From contig NW_008246077.1 of assembly GCF_000281045.1 (NCBI RefSeq), forward strand, positions 509,129-573,128: DNA of 64,000 bases, written 5' to 3'. Under the pieces are notes generated by a model. The model was not told where the DNA came from and did no database searches. It saw only the letters and a program-made list of their open reading frames with translations. Both the position numbers and the translations under genes were made by a program. Below, one piece after another: positions 32,952 through 43,815 of this stretch; the stretch's first letter is position 1, and each line of letters starts with the position of its first letter. The DNA is from Saprolegnia diclina VS20 (lineage: Eukaryota; Oomycota; Saprolegniomycetes; Saprolegniales; Saprolegniaceae).

Positions 32952-35651
32952 CTACGAACTGCGGGCCCGACGCAAGAGGCTGTCTATGTCGGTGGGAGCA
33001 AACGACCCTTTCGTAGCTTCTTCGGCAAACACAACGTCGGCTTCAAAGTAAATCGAGAGCGACCCGAGACAGTAGACGGGCTTGCCACTGACGCGATGGT
33101 TGCGCGGGTGTGGTACAAAGTCGATGCCAGCGTCCAGCGCCACCGACTCGAGCACATCGCGAATGTGCAGCACGTCTTGGGCGACCGGCGCTTTGTGCTG
33201 CGTTTGGCCGGCTGGCTGCTGCTTGCCGCCGAGGACGAGCGCCTTGTCGTACGTCGTCGCGAGCACGTCCAGCGACGGCAGCGTGCCACGCTCAACGCAT
33301 TTCAGCAGCTGGAGACCCATGCAAAACTGGAGGCGGATCCGGTGGAGCTGCCAGAGCGGAGCAAAGAGCGTTTTCCAGCCGTGGAACCAGACGACCATCT
33401 CCGACACCATGGTCTTGCGGTCCTCGACTGTCGCGGCCCGCGCCTTCTCGACCCACCGCCGGAGTGCGTGCAGCCACTTGGAGAACACTTCGCCTTCGAG
33501 GAGAGCCACAAGCTGTCGGTCCGGAAGGAGGCCGTGCCATTGAAACGTCCACTGCAAAGGCGCGACGTCGTAGGTCGCGCCGGGCTCGACCGAGAGCTCT
33601 CGATTCAAGCACCGGAGCAGCTTGCGCGCAATCGTCTTGTGTGTGAAGATCGCAAAGTCTTCGGGCGTCCACACCTCCTTCCACGGCGAGAGCACGGTAA
33701 AGATGGACGCGTCGCGCGGGTGCCACTGCGCGAGCGCGCGGCTGAGCGTCTCTCGAATGAGCGGGAACAGCGGCTTGTCAAAGTCATCCTTGAGAAAGCG
33801 CGTGGACCACGGAAGAAGCCACTCGTGGAGATGGACCGGGTCGGTCTGGGGGTCCCACGACCGCACCGCGTGCTGCAGTTTGGGCAAAATACCGGCGACA
33901 AGCAAATGCGAGATACTCCGTGGATGCGCAAATGTATCGAGAAACGCAAAGAGCCGCAGGCACGGGCGACGCACGTCCCAGCGATGCAGCGCCGACGTCA
34001 CATGCGGCACAAGGACGACCTCGCACACGTGCTGGTACAGCTTGTCGTGGCGCGTGTCGAGACTCGTCGCAAAGAGCCCGGCGTCTTGGGCCGTCGGCGT
34101 CGCCACGCAGGTCGTCAAGCAGTCCCGCACCCACGAGAAGCAACTCTGAAAGGCAAGCGCGCCGTCGTCCACGTCTTCGAGCGGATCCCACGTCAGAAGG
34201 AGCGACTTGAGAAGGGGCAGCCCGAGCGACGGCAAGACGTCGATGATGTGCTGCGACTCAAACTCGACCGGGTACTGCTGCCGGAGCCCCACAAGCGTGT
34301 CGGTAATGCGCTCGAGGCCATTTGGAGCGGACGCGCCGGCGATTTCCGCGTGCAAATTCTGCAGTGCCCGGTGAATCGCTGCCAAATTGGCTTGGGCGTC
34401 GGCGTCGGCGTCGTGCTTCTCAGACGTGGCCGACGCTGCGTGTTGAAGTACGGCAAGCCGCGACCGTTCGATGGTCATGCGCTGCCGACCGACTCGAATG
34501 GCGCCTTCGGCTTCGTTGACGATCGTTCGGAGGTTGTAGAGAAGCTCTTGGCCGAGCACGGGGGCCGCAAAGAGCGACTGCTTCTGCAGCTCCGAGAGCC
34601 CATTCTCGTACGTCATGACATCGGGACCGCGCATGTCGATGATCGTAGTCTTGGCCACGGGCGCATTGTCCTCGTCGTCCTCGAGGAACAGGTCCTTGGC
34701 CGATTTTCGCTTGCGCTTCTTCGGTGCGCCGAGCCGCTTGCGCCACGCGCCGTCGTCGGTTCCAAAGACCTGCTGCTTGCGCGCAACCTCTTCTTCGTCT
34801 TCGATCGTCTTGCCGTGCAGCTCGCGCTCGACCTGCTTGTTTTGCGCGAGCGACGACGCCTCTTTAAAGCCCGATGCGCCGAGACCGAGCTGGTTCGGGC
34901 GCGCTTTGACGGCGATCGGCACCGCAATACCTTGCTCGTCCTTACCCAGACGCCCTTTGAACCCCATCTTGGCCAGCATCTTCATACCAAACCCCTTGGT
35001 GTGTTTCTCCCACTTGCCCATGCTCGCCATGTTGGGTGGCGGCAGCTTGGGCTCTGGGACATGCTCTGGGACCGACAACGGCGCTGGGGCAGATGGCTCG
35101 ATAGTGGCATGAACGGGAGAGGCCGCAGTGGCTTCCACAGTCTCGACGGAGGCGGTACGGAACATGGCCGCAAAGTCCGTGTTGGAAAAGCCCGATCGCT
35201 CGGTCGGCGCGTCCTTGGGCTCTTCGTCGTCCAATGGTGTAGCGTTGCTTTGCACGTTTGTGTGGCGACTCTCGGTGGCATCGGTCTCGTCGGGCCGCGA
35301 CGCTGATGTGAACAGGGCCGCGAACGCTGCGTTCGAGAGACCACTGCGCGGCGCTGCTGCGGGCTCGTCCGTCGCTCGGGTAAAGCCCAGCCCCCGCGGC
35401 ACTTCGTTTTCTTCATCGGGAGCGTCAGTCGTGTTGTCGGACGAGTCCTGTACTGAAGCGGGAGTGAACATCGCTGCAAAGCTTGTTGTGGAGTACCCGG
35501 GCGCTGGCTCGGTCGCGTCGGCCGCTGCTACGAAGCCAAGGCCTCCGCGCGACGGCTTTTGCGTTCCATCGTCGTCGCCCGGCGCTCGCTTGCGCCTCGG
35601 TCCGCGAAGCATCGCGGCCACGTCGGCGTTCGAGCGTCCATTGCCGGCCAT
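32952..35651 (-). CDS. TFIP11: TFIP11/Ntr1-type G-patch splicing factor
   Basis: Single exon, 899 residues, ATG at 35651. N-terminal low-complexity part with four copies of a short FAAMF-type motif (see findings), then a G-patch (GKWEKHTKGFGMKMLAKMGF, KGRLGKDEQGIAVPI), a Lys-rich stretch (KKRKRKSAKDLF) and a long helical GCFC-like region (WVRDCLTTC, KLQHAVRSWDPQTDPVHLHE, WLLPW, WHPRDASIFTVLSPWKEVW). This is the plan of TFIP11/Spp382, which activates the DEAH helicase that takes apart the spliceosome after splicing. Being intronless it stands out among its neighbours, most of which have introns. Divergent from NOP53 across 456 bp. Confidence 0.88.
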   Translation of the reverse strand: MAGNGRSNADVAAMLRGPRRKRAPGDDDGTQKPSRGGLGFVAAADATEPAPGYSTTSFAAMFTPASVQDSSDNTTDAPDEENEVPRGLGFTRATDEPAAAPRSGLSNAAFAALFTSASRPDETDATESRHTNVQSNATPLDDEEPKDAPTERSGFSNTDFAAMFRTASVETVEATAASPVHATIEPSAPAPLSVPEHVPEPKLPPPNMASMGKWEKHTKGFGMKMLAKMGFKGRLGKDEQGIAVPIAVKARPNQLGLGASGFKEASSLAQNKQVERELHGKTIEDEEEVARKQQVFGTDDGAWRKRLGAPKKRKRKSAKDLFLEDDEDNAPVAKTTIIDMRGPDVMTYENGLSELQKQSLFAAPVLGQELLYNLRTIVNEAEGAIRVGRQRMTIERSRLAVLQHAASATSEKHDADADAQANLAAIHRALQNLHAEIAGASAPNGLERITDTLVGLRQQYPVEFESQHIIDVLPSLGLPLLKSLLLTWDPLEDVDDGALAFQSCFSWVRDCLTTCVATPTAQDAGLFATSLDTRHDKLYQHVCEVVLVPHVTSALHRWDVRRPCLRLFAFLDTFAHPRSISHLLVAGILPKLQHAVRSWDPQTDPVHLHEWLLPWSTRFLKDDFDKPLFPLIRETLSRALAQWHPRDASIFTVLSPWKEVWTPEDFAIFTHKTIARKLLRCLNRELSVEPGATYDVAPLQWTFQWHGLLPDRQLVALLEGEVFSKWLHALRRWVEKARAATVEDRKTMVSEMVVWFHGWKTLFAPLWQLHRIRLQFCMGLQLLKCVERGTLPSLDVLATTYDKALVLGGKQQPAGQTQHKAPVAQDVLHIRDVLESVALDAGIDFVPHPRNHRVSGKPVYCLGSLSIYFEADVVFAEEATKGSFAPTDIDSLLRRARSS

Positions 35652-36107
35652 CGTCGCTTCGGCCCTCACACAAAAAACGTGGCTTTTTGTATTTCTCACC
35701 CGATGTGGGATTTTCAAAATAGTGTGGTTAGTATATAGTGTAGCAGTGTCCACCCTTTATTTTATTGGTACCAGCATGGAGTCGCCGATGGGAAGCAAGC
35801 TCCCTCATACAACAATCACGATAGGTAGGCAATACTTGAGCGGCGCCCTGTCAGTAGTTCCATGCTTATTCACTCGACGTCATTTCACTCGACACGCGAG
35901 ATCGGACGCTGAATAGTGTGCGGGGTACACGCATTCTCATTGTACACTATTTAGAGAAAGATCAAGGCGGTGTCGGGTCACAGTATTTCCATCTTTTGCT
36001 CTCGATACAAGAACGATATGTTCTTGTAAAGAGGATTAAATTTGTATTTTGGGATTGGTTGGTTTGGTCCTGCTGGTCATTTCACCAACCAAAGCCAAGT
36101 GACAACG
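35652..36107. promoter_or_regulatory. Divergent promoter of TFIP11 and NOP53
   Basis: Contains no gene. AT-richer than its surroundings (for example 35690-35770 and 36005-36065), as expected for core promoters here. A possible INR for NOP53 is listed separately. Confidence 0.5.
36077..36083 (+). promoter_or_regulatory. Possible oomycete initiator (INR) of NOP53
   Basis: TCATTTC followed by ACCAACC fits the oomycete INR consensus YCAYTYY and is 25 nt before the ATG. Chance matches are possible. Confidence 0.4.
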
Positions 36108-37489
36108 ATGGCCCGGAAGCGCAAGCTGCAACGTATCCAGGAGGTCGGCGCCGAAGTCGAGGCCGCGATCCTCGAGAAGGGCGAGGCCACCAAGCTGCAG
36201 ACGTACGACGATGAGCACCTCTTCGCCGTCGATACGGCTGGCTCCAAGGCCAAGAAGGCTAAGAAGGAGAAGGAGCCGGGCGTCTGGTCGAGCAAGGTCG
36301 TGCCGGCCAAGGCCAAGGTCATCGAAGAGAAGATCAAGAAGATCGCCGCCAAGCCGCAGCCCAAGGTACGCGCTATTGTCAGCACGACAATGGTCTCTCA
36401 TGCGATCCAAATAGAAGCAGGCAAAGGCGTCGACGATGGAAAACTTGTGGGGCAACGATGGTGCTGCCATCACGACGACCGCCGCCGAGCGCGCGCTCGA
36501 CCCGTACGTTGCACCGGCCCTCATCAAGAAGAAGGCGGTACGATCATTGAAAAGCCATGCCGAGCGAGATGCTGATCGACGCAACTTAGGCCCTTGTGCG
36601 CAAGGCGTCGACCAAGTACAAGATCAAGCCCGTTGAGGTCGCGGCCGCTGGTCAGTCGTACCACCCCGAGTTCGAGAGCCATCAGGACGTGCTCGCCGAG
36701 GCCGTTGCCAAGAAGCTCGAGAAGCAGGCGCAGCGCGAAGCCGACCGCGCGCGGATCAAGAAGGGTCTCTCGGAGGAAACCATGGCGTTCATCAACGACA
36801 AGGACTCGGTACGACACACAACCTAGCACGTCCTTTGCTCATAGCAACGCACATAGGACGACGAAGACGCGTCCGAGAACGACGACGACAACAACTCGGA
36901 CGACGAGACGGCCGAGGGCGGCCGCAAGCTCAAGGTCCACGAGAAGTTTACGCGCAGCGAACGCAACCGACAAGCCCGTCACAAGAAGCTCACCAAGGAG
37001 ATTGAAACGCGCAAGTCGGAGAAGAAGCTGCTCAAGCAGATCAATACGTACGCCTCTTGCTGCTCTCTGATGGATCGCTGACCCAGTACACCAACGTAGC
37101 GTCAACTCGATCACGGGCGAGCTCAACAAGAAGGACAAGCTCGCGCGCAAGCAAAAGGAAATCAAGAAATTTTTGCTCGAGAAGAAGCTCGAGGAAGAGC
37201 CCGAGATCCTCATGGGCGGCAAGAAGCAGTAGGAATCTCGTGATGGAATGAGGACGACGATATTGATGGCTCTGTGTGTAGGAAGCTCAACCGTGACACG
37301 CTCGTGACGCTGACCGAAGACCTCAGCGGCAACCTGCGCACGCTCAAGCCCAAGGGCTCGGTGCTCCAGGACCGCTTCGACTCGATGCTGAAGCGGAATA
37401 TGATCGAGATTGGCAAGCCCAAGAAGAAGTCCCAGAAAGCGACCAAGTTTGTCCCCAAGCACAAGTACCGCAACGACGACGAAATCTAA
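36108..37489 (+). CDS. NOP53: NOP53 ribosome biogenesis factor
   Basis: Exons: 36108-36365, 36415-36537, 36590-36808, 36857-37047, 37100-37228, 37282-37489; 375 residues. Very Lys/Glu-rich. Signatures of NOP53 (GLTSCR2/PICT1): NLWGNDG near the start of exon 2, KASTKYKIKPVEVAAAGQSY, HPEFESHQDVLAEAV, and the C-terminal LTEDLSGNLRTLKPKGSVLQ, DRFDSMLKRNMIEIG and VPKHKYR. NOP53 works in the nucleolus in 60S maturation, recruiting the exosome helicase Mtr4 to trim ITS2. The acceptor of intron 1 could be 36414 or 36420 (two codons difference). An acidic DDDNNSDDE stretch sits in exon 4. Confidence 0.9.
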
Positions 37490-37872
37490 GCGCGTTAGAA
37501 GAAGACTATGTATTTGCACAAATTTCAGCCGAGTCAACATTCGCGTGAGTGGCATCGTGAGCCAAAGACCGACTCGTACTCTCTTGCAAAGACGAGAGAG
37601 CGCGATCACCGACAGCATGCATCAACCACTGTCCTGAAGTACGATCTGGTCGTTAACCCAGCTCGGCATCAGCCCAACTGCCTGGGTCGCATGGGCGGAT
37701 CGAGATGACGTGGACGATAATACTTTGTGCCCTTGCAAATTATTATCACCTGGACCAAGAAAAGGAGAAATTTGTATCTTGCGGCTCCTACATTCGTGAA
37801 CTACGACAGTCGCAACCGTATTGTTGCTACTATCTTTAGTCCGCTGCAAAGTTGCGGACGAGCCGAGCGCCG
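37490..37872. other. Intergenic, nothing convincing
   Basis: NOP53 3' end and promoter of the membrane-protein gene. No other feature recognised. Confidence 0.45.
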
Positions 37873-39564
37873 ATGAGCGACTTTAGCCGCATCACGATGC
37901 CTGATTCCGCGCCGCGCCGCGTACGCTTGGCCAACAAGTTGTCTGTCAACCTGGCGACAATACTCTACGTAGAGCTTCAAGCACGGGCAGTCGCGGCGCG
38001 TCGTTGAGGTGTCGTTCAACGAGTACCACATGCGCAAGAACGAAATTCTGACGAAAATTCACAACCGGTAGTCTCGCTTTGGAGTCCAGATGTGATAACC
38101 GACGTGTCTAGATTGCTCTGGCTGTCGTCGGCAGCGATCCTCTTTGGCTCGATCGAGCTTGTGCTCTACATCGTGCAACTTGCGGGATCATGCTTCGCGT
38201 CTCACCGAAGCTATTAGATCATCAAGTACAAACTGCTCGAGAGCAACGTTCTGTACCGAAAGCCGTGCCTCGGTGTGCCTCTCTACTCGATCTACATGGT
38301 GTACTGGGCCGCTTGCGCCGTACGTCGATTTTGTATCAAGCAAGTATCAATCATATGCGGCTATGTCCTAGGTTGTGAGTGCACACGGCTTGCACCTCTA
38401 CAACGGGTGGCGCAAGCAGCTCGAGTGCGGCACCAACGCCGTCATGCACTGCCGCGTCTTTGAAATACTGAGCGCTGCGTGGACAGCCATCGGTATATAT
38501 GTTACACTATCGCAATCGCATTGTCTAATTGGACGACGACGTAGCGTTTTGGCTTCTCGTGAGCAAGTTTTATGTCTTTGGCTTCCTCGACCTCAGCGTG
38601 CTTGGCGCCAACGCCCAAAACATCGAGTATGCAGTCGCGACGGGCACCGTCTCGGTACGCGCCAATTCTGTGATGGAGTTGGACCACTTGTCAGTAGGTG
38701 CATTTGCTCGTCTGCCCGTGGCTCCTCCGCACGATCCACTCGAAGACGACGCAGATCGACGACCTCTTTGCGTTCGTAGCAGATACTTCACACCCCACAA
38801 ACCACCAAATGTCATTGTAGGTCGGAATTTCTGGGAAAAACCCGAATCAAGCACGTCGATGTGGCCCCGATGGTCGACCGACTCGACGATATTGCGTCCG
38901 TGCCCCCCCGCGGCGCCCACGACAACGACAGCGAGGCTGACGACGACGACCACCATAGTACTGAGGAGAAACCCGACAAACGTTCTTCGGTACGATGCCT
39001 AATTTGTGTCATTTTTGTTCAAGGAGCGACGTGTAGGAGCACGCGCCGAGTGAAGACGCCCATGTCGATGCGCCGTTGGCCGAGTTTACACTGGACATGA
39101 AGCGGACCATGAAGAAGGCAGCGTTTTGGGACCTCTGGAAGGCGACGGACGTGGCGTACGCACTACTATCGACCGCGTATCAGATACCAGTGCTCAGGAA
39201 ATATGTAGCGGGTCGTTTTCGTGCAACTTTAAAAATGCGCACGCCCCCACGATGGCCGAGATCAAGGCGCATTTGACCAAGCACGGCTTCCACGTCGCGT
39301 CCCAAAATGAATCCAAAGACGTACTCGAAGTCTACTTGTACGCACACGCAAATGGCGCTGAGACGCCGTTCGTCGCGGAGTTTGTGTTTGTCTACTCGCG
39401 CCAATTCTTCCAGTCGACGTTCAAGTGCAAAGTACACTGCCACAAGCGATCCCGTCGACAAGAATATCTCATCCACTTCGCTCTGTCTTCTGTAGGACAA
39501 GGCCGCGGCGGCCGAGTTTGTCAAGCATTTTCAACTACAAGAGCTCATGGAAACCTTCGACTAA
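37873..39564 (+). CDS. Multi-pass membrane protein, unknown
   Basis: Eleven exons: 37873-37920, 37973-38067, 38112-38172, 38218-38319, 38372-38492, 38545-38654, 38698-38771, 38821-38989, 39037-39155, 39209-39431, 39496-39564; 396 residues. I do not recognise the family. After about 40 basic residues come hydrophobic segments LLWLSSAAILFGSIELVLYI, PLYSIYMVYWAACAVV and AAWTAIAFWLLVSKFYVFGF, then a cytosolic-looking tail with an Asp/Glu/His-rich stretch (NDSEADDDDHH) and a C-terminal part rich in Phe/Lys (FVYSRQFFQSTFKCK). The frame is continuous through ten introns of 43-64 nt, all GT..AG, which supports a real gene. Roles such as a transporter subunit or receptor are guesses. Confidence 0.75.
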
Positions 39565-39784
39565 ACACCTCCAATCGACCAGCATTGTATCAATGTATCA
39601 ATTTATCAATGGACGCGGACCCATTTCGCGATGCTGTCGTTGCTACTTTTGATGACCTCTGACCATAGACAGTGCCCATGCTAGCATCATGTCGGAAAGA
39701 AGGTACTCAGAGTAGTTGTACAACTTGTATTTTAGGACAGTTGCATAATTTTCTATTGTAAATTGGTGTTAACACGTGCTGGTG

Positions 39785-40971
39785 TCACGGGTAGACGGTG
39801 TCGAGAGCGAGAAAGAGTCGACGAAAGGCCACGTCGACCTGGACGCCATCGAGCCCTTCCTCTGTAAACGGGTCTTCCAGCGCTTTCTCCACGTTGAAGA
39901 TGCCAATCATGGTCACGCTCGTCATCGCACTCAGCAGTAGCGCAAACGCAAAGCTCGTGTGGCCGTCGCCCGACGCGATAATATAAACGTAGTACGGACC
40001 GTAAAAGCACGGCAAGAGCAAGATGATGAGGCGCGTGAACGACCGCGTCGCTTGCGGCGTCCGGTACAGCTTGATGTTGCAGAGCCGCTCGAAGCGCGCT
40101 TGCAGAAACCAGTGGTACTGGTTCAGTCGCGACGCTTCGTTGGGCGGAAGGCCGAGGCTCTTCATGGTCTCGACCTGGAAATGCAGCTGCCGGAACGCCA
40201 CCATCATGCGCTGGTAGAGCGTGTCGACCTGCGCGTTGTAGTGGAGAGCCTCGGCCGCGCCGCTCTGCGTAAAGCGGTGCCGGCCGCGCGTGAACGTGGG
40301 CATGACGAGAAACGTGTAGAGGTCCGTGAGGAGACCGCGGAGGAGCAGCTTGGCGCGCGCGTTGTGCTCGGTCGGCAGCGCGTCCCGGCCGTTGTTGCCC
40401 CAGTTCCAGACGGTGTTGGCGAGGAGGATGTTGGACGCGATCGCTTTCACTACCATAGACAGCCATTCATCATGAGCCACCTATATCGATACACACAAAG
40501 GCGCGTACTCTCGGCGATCGCGTCCAGGGCGTTCTCTCTGCGCGTAAACGCCTGGCGGATCTGCATGATCATGGGCGAGACGACGGCAAAGGTCACGAGG
40601 ATCCACGAGAGGTTGGCGCTAAAGTGCTGCGGCACGCCGCTGCTGTCGATCGGCATGTAGTAGTAGTACGCAATGGGCGCGGCAAGCGAGACGAGGAAGA
40701 CGAGGAGCGTGTCAAAGTTGACGAGATGCGACCAAAAGATGACGGCGGCCGCGTACCAGTCGAGGAGCGAGTCGCGGCAGTGGGTGCGAAAGCTCGTGTC
40801 GCGATGGATCGTGACGGCCGTGGCCTTGAGCGGGCCCGTTGGTGGCTTGTCGGCGCCTGGGTCGACGATCGTCACGTAGAAGTCCGGCGACATGCTGGTA
40901 AAGGCGTCGTGGACGAGCGGGTCAGTCGCCCAGTCGTTGGTGCTGGCGTCGCGGCTCATGACGTTCTGCAT
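39785..40971 (-). CDS. Multi-pass membrane protein, possibly bestrophin-like, copy 1
   Basis: Exons 40971-40509 and 40449-39785, 59-nt intron; 375 residues. ATG 40971 chosen because the paralogue starts at the same place. Segments WYAAAVIFWSHLVNFDTLLV, VFLVSLAAPIAYYYYM, LSWILVTFAVVSPMIMQI, then FTRRENALDAIAE, LLANTVWNWGNN and a C-terminal pair LIILLLPCFYGPYYVYII and SFAFALLLSAMTSVTMIGIF, ending with EKALEDPFTEEGLDGVQVD. The EDPF...D acidic end and helix layout resemble bestrophin-like (UPF0187) anion channels, but I am not certain. Its last 783 bp of shared sequence are almost identical to an inverted copy 3.2 kb away. Confidence 0.78.
39987..40769 (-). repeat. Inverted repeat arm 1
   Basis: Nearly identical, in reverse complement, to 43994-44776; one difference noticed (GCG versus GCA codon near 40671/44092). 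The arm includes coding parts and the full intron. The arm is at least 783 bp; the far end is hidden by the gap at 44777. Confidence 0.95.
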
Positions 40972-41747
40972 TTGACGCGCCACCAACCACGTTGTCACGG
41001 CGGTGCGATTTGAACTCTGCAAACCGACTCGGTACGCGCGCGTGTCGCAACTGCGCTCGCGATGCGGCATCCTTGGTACTTCGCATCCGGATATGCTTTT
41101 TGGAGTTGAAGTGCAAAGTGGCGTGTCGCTCCAATCGGAGACGATGGTGGGATCTGACGCCTTTGTTGGCACGATGGCGTTGCGGGTCAAAGGGTTCGTG
41201 GCGTCACCGCGGCCACATCTATCGGCGGCGCATGAAACACAGCAGTATCCTGGCGTCGAACCGCAAGAGTTTTCGGTTGTGTTGCTCTGGACGCGACCGA
41301 TGGTTTCGCAATCGAGAGCTTGTCCAGTAGCCTCACCACCGCAAAGACCTCGAATAAGGCGAGTTGCGTCATATTAGTTTAGCAATCGAGCTTGGCGACT
41401 CCTGGCTTTTGTCAAAAGATAAGTTTGCGACGTTGCACGCGTCCAAGACTCTCGCAAGTCGCCTCACCATATCCCATCGCTTTCCAGTGCGATCATGCCG
41501 GTTCATCGAAGGTTGCTGCTCCGTCCGGCGGAATTGCGTTCACAACATCCGTGTTCAGGTGTGTTCTCAGCAGCAGTGAAAGCCGTGGACCTTGCTGTTT
41601 TGCGTCGCAAGCAATCGTACAGATGCAAGTTTGTTGGGGCACCATCCAAAACGAAGCTGCCTTCGCTCCCATTTCAAAGTGCATCGACTGTCGTGGTGCA
41701 CACATAATAGAATCGTTCTCTATTAGTGGTTAGTGGTGATGATGCTG
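40972..41747. other. Intergenic, nothing convincing
   Basis: Space between the membrane-protein gene and the ankyrin gene. ORFs present lack coding character on either strand. No RNA or repeat seen. Confidence 0.45.
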
Positions 41748-42818
41748 TCACGGTCGACGCCAACGCTTGCGCTGCTGAAGGTACTCGACGATCGCGGGGT
41801 GCTGGCGCTTGGTGCCTGCGACCATAGCGGCAGAGGTGTCGGCGACGTGCGGTCGAAGGGTCCAGAGGTACGTAAGCACACGCACGTGTCCATGCTCCAT
41901 GGCCAAGGCCACTGCTCGCTGGACGCAGTCGTCGGTCAGGCGGTCGCCTAGAAGACGCACGACGTCTTCGTGCCCGTGTTGTGCAGCGAGCAAGCAGGCG
42001 GTGTCGACGCTCGTTGTTGGTACATGCGCCAATAGGAAGCTTACGGCTTTAGCGTGGCCGAAGCGCGCTGCGGTCTCGAGCGTCCGCGGCCCGAGGCCCG
42101 GTACGTTTGTTTCGATAAAGAATCCCAGAAGGTCCAAGCTGCCTTGGCTCGCTGCAATATCAAACACGATGGGCGAAAACCCGGCGTAGTCGTGCGTCCG
42201 AAGGAACGAGAGGATGTGCAGATGACCGCTGCGCGTGATGCGAGCGACCGCGCCAGGGTCCCAGACACCAAGGCCGTGCATGTGCAAGTACTCGGCGATG
42301 GCCAAGTGCCCTTGCTCGCAGGCCCAGATGAGCGCGCCGGCACTGTTGCCGCGGACACCAGCCTCGTGCAGGAAGCGCACGACCGAGTAATGACCACGGT
42401 ACGCGGCGCGCGCCATCATATCAGGGTGGAACCCGTCGCAGTGCTTCGCAAAGAAGTAGGCGAGCACGGGGAGCTGCTCGTACTTGGCGGCAAGGCTCCA
42501 GTGCGTCCGGTTGACTTGAACGCGGCGCGATGTATGGAGATATGCAATCAGTGGCAGGTGGCCGTATACGAGCGCATACTGGAAGAGGCGCCCAGGTACT
42601 CGACACTGGCACAGACGAGGCAAGCCGTCATGCCCGGCCGAGTCGAACCAGGTGCGAAAGCGCGCGTCAAATGCAGCAAACGCCATGCGATCGCGGGCCT
42701 GGTCGGGGAGGATGGCGTAGAGCAGACGCACGAGAGGGAGCACGTCATAGCTCAAGCCATCTTGGTAGGCGAAGACGAGCTGTAGTAGTTCCAGGCACCG
42801 CAACGCTGCCTCGGCCAT
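41748..42818 (-). CDS. Ankyrin-repeat protein
   Basis: Single exon, 356 residues from ATG 42818 (the frame is open further upstream but without an ATG). Consecutive degenerate ankyrin repeats: YALVYGHLPLIAYLHTSRRV, AAYRGHYSVVRFLHEAGV, ACEQGHLAIAEYLHMHGL, ITRSGHLHILSFLRTHDYAG, AASQGSLDLLGFFIE, AARFGHAKAVSFLLAHV, AAQHGHEDVVRLLGD and AMEHGHVRVLTYLWTLR. The GH..(V/I)..(F/Y)L signature is the style of the large ankyrin family found in Saprolegniales; repeats serve protein binding. It sits exactly between the two arms of the inverted duplication. C-terminal KRQHPAIVEYLQQRKRWRRP is basic. Target unknown. Confidence 0.85.
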   Translation of the reverse strand: MAEAALRCLELLQLVFAYQDGLSYDVLPLVRLLYAILPDQARDRMAFAAFDARFRTWFDSAGHDGLPRLCQCRVPGRLFQYALVYGHLPLIAYLHTSRRVQVNRTHWSLAAKYEQLPVLAYFFAKHCDGFHPDMMARAAYRGHYSVVRFLHEAGVRGNSAGALIWACEQGHLAIAEYLHMHGLGVWDPGAVARITRSGHLHILSFLRTHDYAGFSPIVFDIAASQGSLDLLGFFIETNVPGLGPRTLETAARFGHAKAVSFLLAHVPTTSVDTACLLAAQHGHEDVVRLLGDRLTDDCVQRAVALAMEHGHVRVLTYLWTLRPHVADTSAAMVAGTKRQHPAIVEYLQQRKRWRRP

Positions 42819-43815
42819 TTGACCAAGAAAGTCAGCGACCAGATGATTGCTGATAAAAGGAACAAGTGTGAAGGCCGACGAAGGATCGATACTGCCGTTT
42901 GGCACATAGAGTACTGGCGTCCTCTGTAGTCAAGCACAACACATTAGGAGGTAGATGGGTTTGCGAGGTGGCTCGAATCTTTCTCTATACAGCTAGAGAT
43001 AGCGGTGGGTGGTGCTGTACGCTCGAACGCCGGAGCACCAGCAACCATCCGATCCAAACGTAGACCAGATGTTTCTCGGATTATCCGGATGGAGGAGGAG
43101 CAACTTCAACAACAATTTCGAGGTGGTTTTGAGGGTCGTCCGAGAGATCGTCCCAGCTTGGACCGCCATGCCATTGCATCGTAGCCTAGGGCCATGAGCA
43201 TTGATCTTGCACTGCTTGTTATTCGAGTCGCACCGATAGCCGTCGGATAGATCGTGGCGGACTGACACCGCAACGACGTAGCGAACAAGTGCCACCGAAA
43301 GTTCTTTGTCGCTCGTCAGTCATACAGTACCGGTAGGTCGACATTAGCGAGGACATCCTTTGAAGATCGTATAAGCTTACACCACAAAGATGGTGCAGTT
43401 GTGACACCACGAGTGAACCAAAGACGAAGCGTCTCTTGTCCCCGTCGCATGAGCTCCATCGGTCGCCTAGCTTGCTCTCGCGACAAGTGCACGCAAGCCA
43501 GCATCTTCAGACGAAGGAGATGGTGTCGCCAGCACCATCAAGGCATGAACCTGGAGGTAGCACAGAGCCAAAACGTAGCAATATAAAATTGACAAAGGCG
43601 ACCATCGAGACTCGTTGCGTGACTACTTACTTAGCCCTGTGGCAGCGTCCTTGCAGTGTCTCTCGCAACGATGCAGCAACACGCACGGTGTCGCTGGAGC
43701 GACTTGACTTGGTGGGAAACGTTGTTTTTGGGGCAAACCTCAGCGGATGCCCAGTGAAGAATGTGTGTTTTGTGACAAACGCTTGAAATACGTGGAAATA
43801 CGACATTTGAGCTTG
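42819..43815. other. Intergenic, nothing convincing
   Basis: Nearly 1 kb with no supported gene. In-frame ATG at 43747 could extend the following gene by 23 residues. AT-richer patches near 43350-43380 and 43570-43590. Confidence 0.45.

Noticed and set aside
33096..35306. 736-residue open frame on the plus strand
   Set aside because: It is antisense to TFIP11; GC-rich codon bias leaves long open shadow frames. Its composition is Arg/His/Leu-rich with no domains.
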